Source: an uncultured Eubacteriales bacterium (GTDB taxonomy: Bacteria > Bacillota > Clostridia > Lachnospirales > Lachnospiraceae). Taken from it: a stretch of DNA of 56,122 nucleotides. The notes beneath the pieces are model-generated. The model was not told where the DNA came from and searched no databases. It worked only from the letters and a program-made list of their open reading frames with translations. The DNA is taken from assembly GCA_949292725.1 (NCBI GenBank), contig CASFAQ010000002.1, forward strand, positions 1 to 56,122, in the 5' to 3' direction. Shown here piece after piece: positions 1-6,804 of the stretch. The stretch's first letter is position 1. Every line of letters starts with the position of its first letter. Both the position numbers and the translations under genes were made by a program.

Positions 1-120
1 ACGGTCTTTATTTGCGAGATACTTATAGAAGCCTTGGCGGCTGACCCCAAGCATTCTGCAGTAAAACGAAATTTTCCCGGTAATCCTGCCGTCCTCTGTT
101 TTCAAAGCCAGAAAGATCAT
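1..120 (-). CDS. IS3-family transposase OrfB, N-terminal fragment at window edge
   Basis: The reverse strand from 120 reads MIFLALKTEDGRITGK, then a segment ending SRQGFYKYLANKDR, the usual opening of IS3-family OrfB proteins ahead of the DDE integrase core. The ATG at 120-118 overlaps the OrfA stop in an ATGA arrangement, so it could be translated by coupling. The catalytic DDE residues lie beyond the left edge, so activity cannot be judged. Confidence 0.7.
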   Translation of the reverse strand, partial: MIFLALKTEDGRITGKISFYCRMLGVSRQGFYKYLANKDR

Positions 121-501
121 TCTCTGGTTTTTACTGACTTCCGACGGCTGGCGGCGAAAAAAGCTCTGGCTTCCTCCAGAAATTCGTTTTCCTCCTTCAG
201 ACGACGGATTTCTTTATCCTGCTCCTTAACTCGCTTACGCAGCATGGTAATCTCTTCTGACAAGCTCATTGCGCTGGCAGGGGTATGGGAGCCTTCCCCG
301 ATATCTAACTTACCGGCTCTTACGGCTTTCAGCCAGGTATGGATGGTTCCTTCAGGGATTCCTAATTCTTTAGCAGCCTTAGCGCCGCCGATTTCCTTGG
401 CAAGTTTTACTGCCTGTACTTTGTATTCATGGTCATATTTACGTGCCACTTTGAAGTTTTACTGCCTGTACTTTGTATTCATGGTCATATTTACGTGCCA
501 C
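117..501 (-). pseudogene. IS3-family transposase OrfA, start region duplicated and out of frame
   Basis: The frame 449-117 encodes about 110 residues beginning ARKYDHEYKVQAVKLAKEIG, with an N-terminal helix-turn-helix (the segment around GTIHTWLKAV) and a C-terminal leucine-rich coiled coil (LSEEITMLRKRVKEQDKEI), the standard OrfA layout. The good ribosome-binding site (ggagg near 510-516) and GTG start sit in the second copy of a 52-bp tandem duplication. Because 52 is not a multiple of 3, translation from GTG 501-499 gives about 20 residues and then stops. The downstream GTG at 449 has no ribosome-binding site. I infer that this copy is impaired in OrfA synthesis. Confidence 0.7.
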
Positions 502-505
502 TTTG
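402..505. repeat. 52-bp perfect tandem duplication
   Basis: Positions 402-453 and 454-505 are identical base for base, beginning aagttttactgcctgtac and ending acgtgccactttg. The duplicated unit covers the start codon and first 15 or so codons of the transposase OrfA. Confidence 0.97.
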
Positions 506-530
506 AATGCCTCCTTATTCTCTTGGTTTT

Positions 531-560
531 ATTATGAAATCTTTGAGAATAAGCTGTCAA
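531..560 (-). promoter_or_regulatory. Likely transposase promoter
   Basis: Read on the minus strand there is a perfect TTGACA (560-555) and CATAAT (536-531) with an 18-bp spacer. It lies just upstream of the OrfA ribosome-binding site and points into the IS. Confidence 0.5.
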
Positions 561-572
561 CTTTTTTTATAC

Positions 573-1190
573 CACACCATTGAAAGAGCGGGATATACGC
601 CGGGAAAAGATTTTAAATTGGCCATGGACGCAGCTTCCAGTGAGTGGAAGGGAGAGAAAAAGGGAGAGTACATACTTCCGAAAGCGGGAACACATTTTAC
701 TTCGGAATCTCTGATTGCGCATTGGAAGGCATTGGTGGAGAAATATCCTATTATATCCATTGAAGACGCACTGGATGAGGAAGATTGGGAAGGCTGGCAG
801 TTACTAACTAAAGAACTGGGAGATAAAATCCAGCTTGTAGGAGATGATTTATTCGTTACAAATACGGAACGACTTGCAAAAGGAATAAAACTTGGTTGCG
901 GTAATTCTGTTTTGATAAAATTAAACCAAATCGGTTCTGTATCGGAAACACTGGAAGCGATTAAGATGGCACATAAAGCCGGTTATACTGCAATTGCGTC
1001 CCACAGATCCGGAGAGACAGAAGACACTACTATTGCAGATTTAGCGGTGGCACTCAACACCTGCCAGATAAAAACAGGCGCGCCCAATCGAAGTGAGAGA
1101 GTGGCAAAATATAATCAATTGCTTCGTATTGAGGAAGAACTTGGCGAAAATGCTGTTTATCCGGGTGATAGCGCATTCAATGTGGAATAA
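573..1190 (+). pseudogene. eno: Enolase, C-terminal half only
   Basis: Enolase converts 2-phosphoglycerate to phosphoenolpyruvate in glycolysis. From [14 protein letters not shown] onward the frame follows the C-terminal half of the family: the [14 protein letters not shown] metal-ligand segment, [10 protein letters not shown], the catalytic-lysine segment [19 protein letters not shown] and [19 protein letters not shown]. About 200 of the usual 430 or so residues remain, and the N-terminal domain with the general-acid glutamates is missing. The frame stays open leftward to 507 through IS sequence, so a hybrid peptide is possible but not a working enzyme. I infer IS insertion plus loss of the 5' half, with a complete copy elsewhere in the genome. 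Confidence 0.85.
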
Positions 1191-1229
1191 GACAATAACC
1201 TATTTTTGATATACCACATACAAAACATA

Positions 1230-1268
1230 CAAGCGGAGAGGAATCCAATTTGGGTTCCTTTTTGCTTG
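1230..1268 (+). terminator. Terminator after the enolase remnant
   Basis: Hairpin ggaatcc/gggttcc (1240-1246 with 1252-1258) inside outer caagc/gcttg arms, followed by TTTTT on the plus strand. It separates the enolase remnant from the convergent DtxR gene. Confidence 0.6.
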
Positions 1269-1271
1269 TTG

Positions 1272-1673
1272 TTAGCTCTTAATGGATGATAATTTTGAGG
1301 AACGGAGTGCTCGTTTAATTGCTTCAAAGCTTTCCTCACTTAAATCATGTTCGACCTTACAGGCATCAGCCAAAGCAGTTTCTTTACTCACACCGATACG
1401 TATTAGTAAATCAGCAAGTATAGTATGTCGTTCTAATACATCTTCGGCACGCCTCCTGCCGGCTTCGGTCAGTGTGATGTATCCGGTGCTGTCCATCGTT
1501 ATGTATCCTTTTTCTCGAAGGTTCTTCATGGCAACACTGACACTTGGTTTTGTGAAATTCATTTCATTTGCAATATCTATTGAACGAACCTGCCCTCTGC
1601 TTTTTTGCAGCATAAGAATTGTCTCTAAATAATCCTCCAACGACTCGTCTGCACGATGTTTAATATAACTCAT
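1272..1673 (-). CDS. DtxR/IdeR-family iron-dependent repressor
   Basis: Metal-activated transcriptional repressor of 133 residues. The winged helix-turn-helix occupies about residues 8-65 (DIANEMNFTKPSVSVAMKNL) and the metal-binding/dimerisation domain about 66-125. The segment DACKVEHDLSEE places Cys105, Glu108 and His109 like the Cys-x-x-Glu-His ligands of iron-responsive DtxR/IdeR, where Mn-responsive MntR has Glu at the first position. There is no SH3 domain, so it is the short form. It is divergent from the flavodoxin gene and sits at the head of the Feo cluster. I infer that it represses flavodoxin and feo through the GTTAG-N6-CTAAC sites. Iron rather than manganese as effector is suggested, not proven. 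Confidence 0.85.
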   Translation of the reverse strand: MSYIKHRADESLEDYLETILMLQKSRGQVRSIDIANEMNFTKPSVSVAMKNLREKGYITMDSTGYITLTEAGRRRAEDVLERHTILADLLIRIGVSKETALADACKVEHDLSEESFEAIKRALRSSKLSSIKS

Positions 1674-1774
1674 TATGGCATCTCCAATCTTTTTTCACAT
1701 CATATCATTTTTGAATGAAAAAGACAAATAGAAAAAACACAGAGCTTATTGAGAAACTCTCTCTTTTTGAATGC

Positions 1775-1827
1775 TTGAATATAAAAAGCAGATATGATAT
1801 TATTTGTTATAGTTAGACATAACTAAC
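1775..1827 (+). promoter_or_regulatory. Flavodoxin promoter with palindromic operator
   Basis: TTGAAT (1775-1780), a 17-bp spacer and TATTAT (1798-1803) make a good sigma-A-type promoter. The palindrome GTTAG-ACATAA-CTAAC lies at 1812-1827, at the expected transcription start, where a bound repressor would block initiation. The same half-sites recur in front of feoA and feoB. Confidence 0.65.
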
Positions 1828-1848
1828 TGATAATAAAGGAGGTTTATC

Positions 1849-2280
1849 ATGGATAAAATTTATGTTGTTTATTGGTCTCAGTCTGGAAATACACAGGCAA
1901 TGGCGGAAGCTGTCGGAAAAGGAATTACTGATGCAGGTAAAGAGGCAGCAGTAGTTTATGTAGGTGATGCTTCTATTGAAGACTTAAAGAATGGAAAGTG
2001 CTTTGCACTCGGATGCCCGGCTATGGGTGCCGAGGTTCTGGAAGAATCAGAAATGGAGCCTTTTGTAAGTGAAGTGGAAGGATTTGCATCTGGAAAGACA
2101 ATCGCCCTATTTGGCTCTTATGGTTGGGGCGATGGCCAGTGGATGCGTGACTGGGAAGAGAGAATGATGGGCAGTGGTGCAACAGTATTGAATGGCGAGG
2201 GTCTGATTTGTCACGAAACACCTGATGAGGGAATTATTTCAGAATGTGAATCGCTTGGAAAAAAGCTCGCATCAGTATAA
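1849..2280 (+). CDS. Flavodoxin
   Basis: Small FMN electron carrier, 143 residues, the short-chain flavodoxin length. The phosphate-binding loop WSQSGNTQAMAEAV is at residues 9-22, and the flavin-stacking segment GSYGWGDGQWM follows later. Start ATG 1849 has a strong aaaggagg site. Flavodoxin replaces ferredoxin when iron is short, which fits the operator in its promoter and its place beside the DtxR and Feo genes. A terminator follows directly, so it is probably monocistronic. Confidence 0.92.
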   Translation: MDKIYVVYWSQSGNTQAMAEAVGKGITDAGKEAAVVYVGDASIEDLKNGKCFALGCPAMGAEVLEESEMEPFVSEVEGFASGKTIALFGSYGWGDGQWMRDWEERMMGSGATVLNGEGLICHETPDEGIISECESLGKKLASV

Positions 2281-2297
2281 GATTCAATGAAAAAGGG

Positions 2298-2341
2298 AAG
2301 AAGCCTTTCTTACTCTGAAAAAGTATAAGAGGCTTCTTTTT
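2298..2341 (+). terminator. Terminator after flavodoxin
   Basis: Long hairpin with outer stem gaagcct/aggcttc (2300-2306 with 2330-2336), extended inward by cttact/agtataag pairing, followed by TTTT. Confidence 0.75.
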
Positions 2342-2379
2342 CGTCTTTATTGAAATGATGAATGGCAGGAGGTGACTGA

Positions 2380-2655
2380 ATGAGTGTGGTGATTATAGGT
2401 GGAAATGAATGTATGGTTCGAAAGTATAAGGTGTTATGCGAGGAGTATCAATGTAAAGCTAAAGTATATCCTAAATTCACTGGAGCTTTGAAAGGGCTTG
2501 GCAATCCAGATTTACTTGTACTTTTTACAGGAACAGTATCACATAAAATGGTGCGAAATGCACTTAAGGAAATTAGAGGGCAGAACACTAAGATTGTTCG
2601 TTCGCATACAAGTTCAATGGCTGCTCTAAAGAATATTCTTGAAAAGAATATATGA
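2380..2655 (+). CDS. DUF2325-domain protein
   Basis: A 91-residue protein with the DUF2325 pattern: N-terminal strand and glycine turn SVVIIGGNE, central DLLVLFTGTVSHKMV and C-terminal HTSSMAALKNIL. The fold is thought to be Rossmann-like and the biochemical role is unknown. The gene has its own ribosome-binding site (aggaggtga) and is followed by the DUF3793 gene. Its setting between flavodoxin and Feo suggests a part in iron or redox physiology, which is inference from neighbours only. Confidence 0.75.
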   Translation: MSVVIIGGNECMVRKYKVLCEEYQCKAKVYPKFTGALKGLGNPDLLVLFTGTVSHKMVRNALKEIRGQNTKIVRSHTSSMAALKNILEKNI

Positions 2656-2720
2656 ATATAAAATATTGAAGTGAGCAGATAGCTATATTTATTAAATAAA
2701 AATAGAAGTAGAGGTTTACA

Positions 2721-3284
2721 ATGACTGAAAAATGTATGGAAAAAAGACTTATTGAGCATTGTGCTCCGACTTTGGCCGGCATGAAATCTGCAAGCCTCTT
2801 TAACTATTTTCATAAAGGAGAACAGATTGTCCGGGAAGAGCTTCGGGAAATCAATGACTTACTGAATGATAAAGGGGTTTACGCAGATGTTCTGATTTGG
2901 CGGGAAAAATCAGCTTTAATATATGTATATCGGGTAAAAATGTTGGAAAAGGAATTAAAACAGCCAGGGGTTTTAGAGTTGCTTGAAAGATATGGCTATG
3001 AAAATTCCGATATTGATTCCTGCATGAAACATTTGAAATATCGACTTTTGAAATGTACTTGTTTCCCACATGAAATAGGGGTTTTTCTTGGCTATCCGAT
3101 GGAAGACGTGAAAGGATTTATTGATAACAAAGGAAAGAATTGCGAGAGTTGTGGAGTGTGGAAAGTGTATTGCGATAGGGAGGAAAAAGACAAGCTGTTT
3201 CAGAAATTTAAAAAATGCAAGGATGTATATCTGCAAGTCTTTTGCGAAGGCAGAGAACTCTCGAAAATGACTGTATGCACATAA
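2721..3284 (+). CDS. DUF3793-family protein
   Basis: A 187-residue protein that opens LIEHCAPTLAGMKSASLF, typical of the Clostridia family DUF3793. It is later rich in cysteines (CTCFPHEIGVFLGYPMEDV and CESCGVWKVYC), which could bind a metal. The segment HEIGVFLGYP is the most conserved part as I recall the family. Members often sit beside feoA/feoB and flavodoxin genes as here, so a link to iron handling is likely, but no activity is established. There is no signal peptide or membrane segment, so it should be cytoplasmic. Confidence 0.75.
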   Translation: MTEKCMEKRLIEHCAPTLAGMKSASLFNYFHKGEQIVREELREINDLLNDKGVYADVLIWREKSALIYVYRVKMLEKELKQPGVLELLERYGYENSDIDSCMKHLKYRLLKCTCFPHEIGVFLGYPMEDVKGFIDNKGKNCESCGVWKVYCDREEKDKLFQKFKKCKDVYLQVFCEGRELSKMTVCT

Positions 3285-3358
3285 AATAGTGAGAGATGTT
3301 TATAAAACCATTCTCTTTTTATTTATGCTAGTAAGTATTTCCAGAACCTGCTAATGAG

Positions 3359-3381
3359 AAAATATATCAATAATGAAATTT
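3359..3381. promoter_or_regulatory. Shared 23-bp imperfect palindrome, copy 1 (upstream of feoA)
   Basis: The sequence aaaatatatcaataatga followed by aattt matches the element at 6629-6651 in 20 of 23 bases. It lies 15 bp before the TTGACA of the feoA promoter. A Fur-family or DtxR-family operator is possible. The protein that binds it is not known. Confidence 0.45.
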
Positions 3382-3395
3382 AATGAGAAAATATG

Positions 3396-3447
3396 TTGAC
3401 AAGAACAGTTAGTCATATTAAACTCAACATGATTAGAAAACGCTAAC
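3396..3447 (+). promoter_or_regulatory. feoA promoter region with two operator palindromes
   Basis: TTGACA (3396-3401), a 17-bp spacer and TAAACT (3419-3424). A half-degenerate GTTAG-TCATAT-TAAAC overlaps the -10 (3408-3423), and a good ATTAG-AAAACG-CTAAC follows at 3432-3447. An alternative promoter, TTGATA (3452-3457) with ATACTA after 17 bp, lies just downstream. Both palindromes share spacing and half-sites with the flavodoxin operator. Confidence 0.6.
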
Positions 3448-3494
3448 CTATTTGATATTGTATTGATAACCAGCATACTACGGAGTGGAAAGGT

Positions 3495-3719
3495 ATGGAA
3501 GAAGATATGAATTTAGCTGATGCAATGATTGGAGAAGAATATATTGTGAAAGAAATTCAAACGGAAGATGAAGAATTAATATCATTTTTGTTTTCGCTTG
3601 GATGTTATAGCGGAGAACCTATCACTGTAATTTCCCACATGAAAGGCGGATGTGTTGTTTCTATCAAGGACGCCAGATACAACATTGATACTGATTTAGC
3701 GAAAGCTATTTCAATATAA
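3495..3719 (+). CDS. feoA: Ferrous iron transport protein A
   Basis: Small cytoplasmic SH3-like partner of the FeoB iron(II) transporter, 74 residues, the usual FeoA length. The middle segment LGCYSGEPITVISHMKGGCVV matches the core beta-barrel, and the C-terminal DARYNIDTDLAKAI matches the family's closing strand and helix. The start at 3495 follows ggagtggaaagg; the internal ATG at 3507 is an alternative. A hairpin terminator and a separate operator lie between it and feoB, so the two may be partly uncoupled. Confidence 0.9.
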   Translation: MEEDMNLADAMIGEEYIVKEIQTEDEELISFLFSLGCYSGEPITVISHMKGGCVVSIKDARYNIDTDLAKAISI

Positions 3720-3757
3720 GATAGAGAAATTGCAAACGCAATTACCTATCAGATAGA

Positions 3758-3780
3758 AATGGTGAGTATCTCACTATTTT
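3758..3780 (+). terminator. Terminator or attenuator between feoA and feoB
   Basis: Hairpin aatggtgag/ctcactatt (3758-3766 with 3770-3778, one G-T pair) followed by a T-run. It would end or weaken the feoA transcript before feoB. Confidence 0.6.
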
Positions 3781-3792
3781 TTATGTCCGATG

Positions 3793-3808
3793 GTTAGAAA
3801 AAACTAAC
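3793..3808 (+). promoter_or_regulatory. Operator palindrome upstream of feoB
   Basis: GTTAG-AAAAAA-CTAAC has the same half-sites and the same 6-bp spacer as the flavodoxin operator. It sits 43 bp before the feoB start. Confidence 0.6.
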
Positions 3809-3850
3809 ATTGGTAAATTGAAACTAAAATATATCAAAGGAGGGTTCATC

Positions 3851-5857
3851 ATGAGAATCGCATTAGCGGGTAATCCCAATAGCGGAAAGACTACGATGTA
3901 TAATGCCCTGACCGGAAGAAATGAAAAGGTCGGAAACTGGGCTGGTGTTACCGTAGAGAAGAAGGAAAGCCCAATCAAAAGGTCTTATTATGACGGAAAG
4001 GAAGAACTTATTGCTGTAGACTTACCGGGAGCTTATTCCATGTCTCCATTTACATCGGAGGAAAGTATTACCAGTGCCTATGTAAAGAATGAGAATCCTG
4101 ATGCAATTATTAATATTGTAGATGCTACGAATTTAAGTAGAAGTCTTTTCTTTACCACACAGCTTTTGGAACTTGGCATTCCTGTGGTGGTCGCACTGAA
4201 CAAGAGTGATATTAATGAAAAGAAGGACACCCAGATTGATGAGAAGGCTTTATCGGATAAGCTTGGCTGTCCTGTGATTAAGACGGTTTCCACGTCTTCC
4301 GGTCATACCGGTTTAAAAGAGGTAGTGACAAAAGCAGCTTCTCTAAAGGGGTGTGAGCAAAAGGCTCCTTATGTGCAGGATAATATTGACCTGCATAATA
4401 AAAATGAAGTAGAGGCGGCGGACAGAAAGCGTTTTGATTTTGTGAACTCCATCGTTTCTGCTGTTGAAAAGCGTAAAGTCTTAACAAAAGAGAAAAACGG
4501 TCAGGACAAAATAGATTCCGTTCTTACAAATCCATGGCTTGGCATCCCGATTTTTGCACTGGTTATGTTTGGTGTATTTTACATTTCACAGTCTACTGTT
4601 GGAACTTGGATTGCAGACTGGCTGGTGGGTTGGATTGAGACCTTCCAGGAATGGGTTGCAGGTCTTGTGGAAAATGCAAATCCGTTCTTACAGTCACTTC
4701 TTGTTGACGGAATCATTGGTGGTGTAGGTGCTGTTGTAGGTTTCTTACCACTAGTTATGGTAATGTACTTCCTGATTGCTCTTTTGGAAGACTGTGGATA
4801 CATGGCAAGAGCAACGGTAGTTTTGGATCCTATTTTTAAGAGAGTGGGACTTTCCGGAAAATCTGTCATTCCTATGGTAATCGGTACCGGATGTGCCATC
4901 CCTGGTATTATGGCATGCCGAACCATCCGCAATGAGAGAGAAAGAAGAACAACAGCAATGCTGACACCGTTTATGCCTTGTGGCGCGAAGCTTCCTGTTA
5001 TTGCATTGTTTGTGGGTGCATTTTTCCCGGATACATCTTGGGTAGGACCGCTTATGTACTTTGTTGGTATTGTTTTAATTCTCCTTGGAGCATTATTGAT
5101 AAAAGCAATTACAGGATTTAAATACAGGAAATCTTTCTTCATTATCGAATTACCGGAGTATAAAATTCCAAGTTTGAAAAGAGCGACATTGTCTATGCTT
5201 AGCCGAGGCAAGGCATACATTATAAAGGCGGGAACCATTATTCTTGTATGTAATACGATTGTGCAGATTATGCAGTCCTTTGACTGGCATCTGCAGGTGG
5301 TTGAGGAAGGGATGGAAAATACCTCCATTCTTGCATCAATCGCTTCTCCGATTGCAGTCATCTTAGTTCCGGTCGTTGGTATAGCAGCATGGCAGCTGGC
5401 GGCGGCAGCGGTAACCGGTTTTATTGCAAAAGAAAATGTAGTAGGTACACTTGCGGTTTGCTATGGCTTAAGTGCTTTTATTGATACGGAAAAGCTTGCA
5501 CTTGTTGGTGATGGTAATGTGGTTGCATCCGCAATGGCAATTACAAAAGTGGCGGCTCTTGCTTACCTGATGTTTAACTTATATACACCACCTTGTTTTG
5601 CAGCGCTTGGCGCAATGAACTCAGAAATGCAGAGCAAAAAGTGGTTATGGGGAGGCATTGCCCTTCAGCTGTCAGTAGGTTACACAGTTGCTTTTCTTGT
5701 ATATCAGATAGGCACACTGATTACGACAGGTAAGCTTGGAAATGGATTTGTTCCCGGACTTATTGCTGTGCTTGTTATGGTTGCCGTTGTGGTTGGACTT
5801 ATTCATAAAACCAACAAGCAGTTTGCATCCGAGTATGAATTAAAAAAGGAAGTATGA
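3851..5857 (+). CDS. feoB: Ferrous iron transport protein B (iron(II) permease with GTPase domain)
   Basis: Imports Fe(II) across the cytoplasmic membrane. I chose ATG 3851 because a strong aaaggaggg precedes it; the frame is open further upstream without such a site. The 668-residue protein begins with the G domain: G1 GNPNSGKT at 7-14, G3 DLPG at 57-60, G4 NKSD at 117-120. The Gate motifs follow, for example IPMVIGTGCAIPGIMA and MTPFMPCGAKLPV, with their conserved cysteines, among many membrane helices. All key residues I can check are present, so it should be functional. It is probably iron-repressed through the operator at 3793. Confidence 0.96.
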   Translation: MRIALAGNPNSGKTTMYNALTGRNEKVGNWAGVTVEKKESPIKRSYYDGKEELIAVDLPGAYSMSPFTSEESITSAYVKNENPDAIINIVDATNLSRSLFFTTQLLELGIPVVVALNKSDINEKKDTQIDEKALSDKLGCPVIKTVSTSSGHTGLKEVVTKAASLKGCEQKAPYVQDNIDLHNKNEVEAADRKRFDFVNSIVSAVEKRKVLTKEKNGQDKIDSVLTNPWLGIPIFALVMFGVFYISQSTVGTWIADWLVGWIETFQEWVAGLVENANPFLQSLLVDGIIGGVGAVVGFLPLVMVMYFLIALLEDCGYMARATVVLDPIFKRVGLSGKSVIPMVIGTGCAIPGIMACRTIRNERERRTTAMLTPFMPCGAKLPVIALFVGAFFPDTSWVGPLMYFVGIVLILLGALLIKAITGFKYRKSFFIIELPEYKIPSLKRATLSMLSRGKAYIIKAGTIILVCNTIVQIMQSFDWHLQVVEEGMENTSILASIASPIAVILVPVVGIAAWQLAAAAVTGFIAKENVVGTLAVCYGLSAFIDTEKLALVGDGNVVASAMAITKVAALAYLMFNLYTPPCFAALGAMNSEMQSKKWLWGGIALQLSVGYTVAFLVYQIGTLITTGKLGNGFVPGLIAVLVMVAVVVGLIHKTNKQFASEYELKKEV

Positions 5858-5897
5858 GTTTGACTGACATATAGATTTAAGTCAGAAAGGAGCTGCA

Positions 5898-6077
5898 ATG
5901 GAGAATTTGATTGTCATTGGAATTCTGCTGGTTTTAGTAGGTGCAGCGGTTCTTTACATATGGAAGGAAAAGAAGAAAGGTACAAGATGTATCGGATGTC
6001 CGGCTGCCGGGTGCTGCCAGGCAAATGGATGCAAAAAGGCAAAGGAAAACTGTAATTGCCATACTGATAGCAATTAA
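5898..6077 (+). CDS. FeoB-associated Cys-rich membrane protein
   Basis: A 59-residue protein translated from 5898 after an aaggagctg site. One N-terminal membrane helix (about residues 4-21, LIVIGILLVLVGAAVLYIW) is followed by a basic stretch (KEKKKG) and a cysteine-rich tail (C-x-x-C, C-C, then C and C-x-C) of seven cysteines. This is the typical plan of the small protein encoded after feoB in Firmicutes. It may help hand over iron at the transporter, but its role is not established. It lies 40 bp after feoB in the same transcript and is followed by a terminator. Confidence 0.85.
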   Translation: MENLIVIGILLVLVGAAVLYIWKEKKKGTRCIGCPAAGCCQANGCKKAKENCNCHTDSN

Positions 6078-6082
6078 GACTA

Positions 6083-6112
6083 TGCCTGCACTTCTTTTGT
6101 GCAGGCATTATT
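6083..6112 (+). terminator. Terminator of the feoB operon
   Basis: Perfect 9-bp stem tgcctgcac/gtgcaggca (6083-6091 with 6099-6107), followed by ttattta. Confidence 0.85.
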
Positions 6113-6153
6113 TATAGAAATATTCTTATTGAAAATGTGAAAGGAGCTGAAAT

Positions 6154-6627
6154 ATGGAAAAGGACTTGATAAAATCGGAAAACAAATTAGCAGCGAACTA
6201 TCACAGGACAAGAATGCAGAAAGAAATGGTGTTACAGAGCCTAAAAGAAAACGGATGCAGAATAACGAAACAGAGAAAGATTTTGTTAGACATTATATTG
6301 CAGGAGGAATGTGCGTGCTGTAAGGAAATATATTATAAAGCGGTTGCAGTAGACCCTTCCATTGGTGCTGCTACAGTATATCGAATGGTTAATCTGTTAG
6401 AAGAAATCGGAGCCATCAGTCGAAAGAATATATATCGTATTTCCTGTGGCATGAATTGTGACAGAGAAGGTACCTGCATCATTGAGTTAGATGACCAGAC
6501 CATTTTCAGATTGTCCTCCGGAGAGTGGTATAAAGTTATATCAGAAGGACTTCGGTGCATGGGATATGTGGATTCGCAGAAGGTTGCAAGTGTTGTTGTA
6601 GAACCATGTGATATGGAGTGTAAATGA
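6154..6627 (+). CDS. Fur-family regulator with atypical metal site
   Basis: A 157-residue protein with a Fur-type winged helix: RITKQRKILLDIIL and AATVYRMVNLLEEIGAI match the DNA-binding domain, at about residues 36-95. The second domain is unusual. Where Fur, Zur and PerR carry a His-rich metal site (HHDH) it reads SCGMNCDREGTCIIELDD, and it ends DMECK. It therefore has cysteines instead of the histidines. It might sense metal differently or act without it. Location between the Feo and DUF6110 genes points to iron control. The palindrome starting 2 bp after its stop is a candidate site for it. Confidence 0.8.
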   Translation: MEKDLIKSENKLAANYHRTRMQKEMVLQSLKENGCRITKQRKILLDIILQEECACCKEIYYKAVAVDPSIGAATVYRMVNLLEEIGAISRKNIYRISCGMNCDREGTCIIELDDQTIFRLSSGEWYKVISEGLRCMGYVDSQKVASVVVEPCDMECK

Positions 6628-6628
6628 T

Positions 6629-6651
6629 AAAATATCTCAACAATGAGATTT
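6629..6651. promoter_or_regulatory. Shared 23-bp palindrome, copy 2 (upstream of the DUF6110 locus)
   Basis: The core is atctca-acaa-tgagat, set in aaaat and ttt flanks. It matches the element upstream of feoA (3359-3381) in 20 of 23 bases and precedes a TATAAT at 6678-6683. Likely operator for the small-peptide/DUF6110/ATPase transcript. Confidence 0.5.
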
Positions 6652-6707
6652 GCATAGAAGTACATTCTTTAGAGAGGTATAATATATTTTCAAAGGAGGG
6701 TTGTCAT

Positions 6708-6788
6708 ATGAAGAAACATAAATTCTGGGCATGGGCGGCTGTGATTTGTATGCTCATGGCAATCTTAACCGGGTACAGACATGAATAG
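6708..6788 (+). CDS. 26-residue small membrane peptide
   Basis: An ATG at 6708 with a strong caaaggaggg site opens a 26-codon frame ending TAG at 6786. The peptide starts MKKHKFWAWAAVICMLM and ends GYRHE: a basic start, one short hydrophobic helix and a charged tail. Its stop is 16 bp before the DUF6110 start, so the two are probably co-translated. A good ribosome-binding site, the membrane character and the fixed place before DUF6110 make it a plausible real gene. Ferrosome operons of other Clostridia also carry tiny genes in this position, but homology has not been checked. Confidence 0.6.
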   Translation: MKKHKFWAWAAVICMLMAILTGYRHE

Positions 6789-6804
6789 TATTGGAGGTAC
6801 AAAC

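Larger units (their letters stand above)
1..560 (-). mobile_element. IS3-family insertion sequence, right part only
   Basis: Two overlapping minus-strand frames look like IS3-family OrfA and the beginning of OrfB, and the element continues past the left edge. Its promoter end lies at about 530-560, where recognisable enolase sequence starts shortly after. I could not place the terminal inverted repeat because the other end is outside the window, so the boundary is approximate. The element appears to have replaced the first half of the enolase gene. Confidence 0.75.

Noticed and set aside
3720..3850. A riboswitch or ferrous-iron aptamer before feoB
   Set aside because: Only a simple terminator hairpin and the GTTAG palindrome are visible; no conserved aptamer core was seen.
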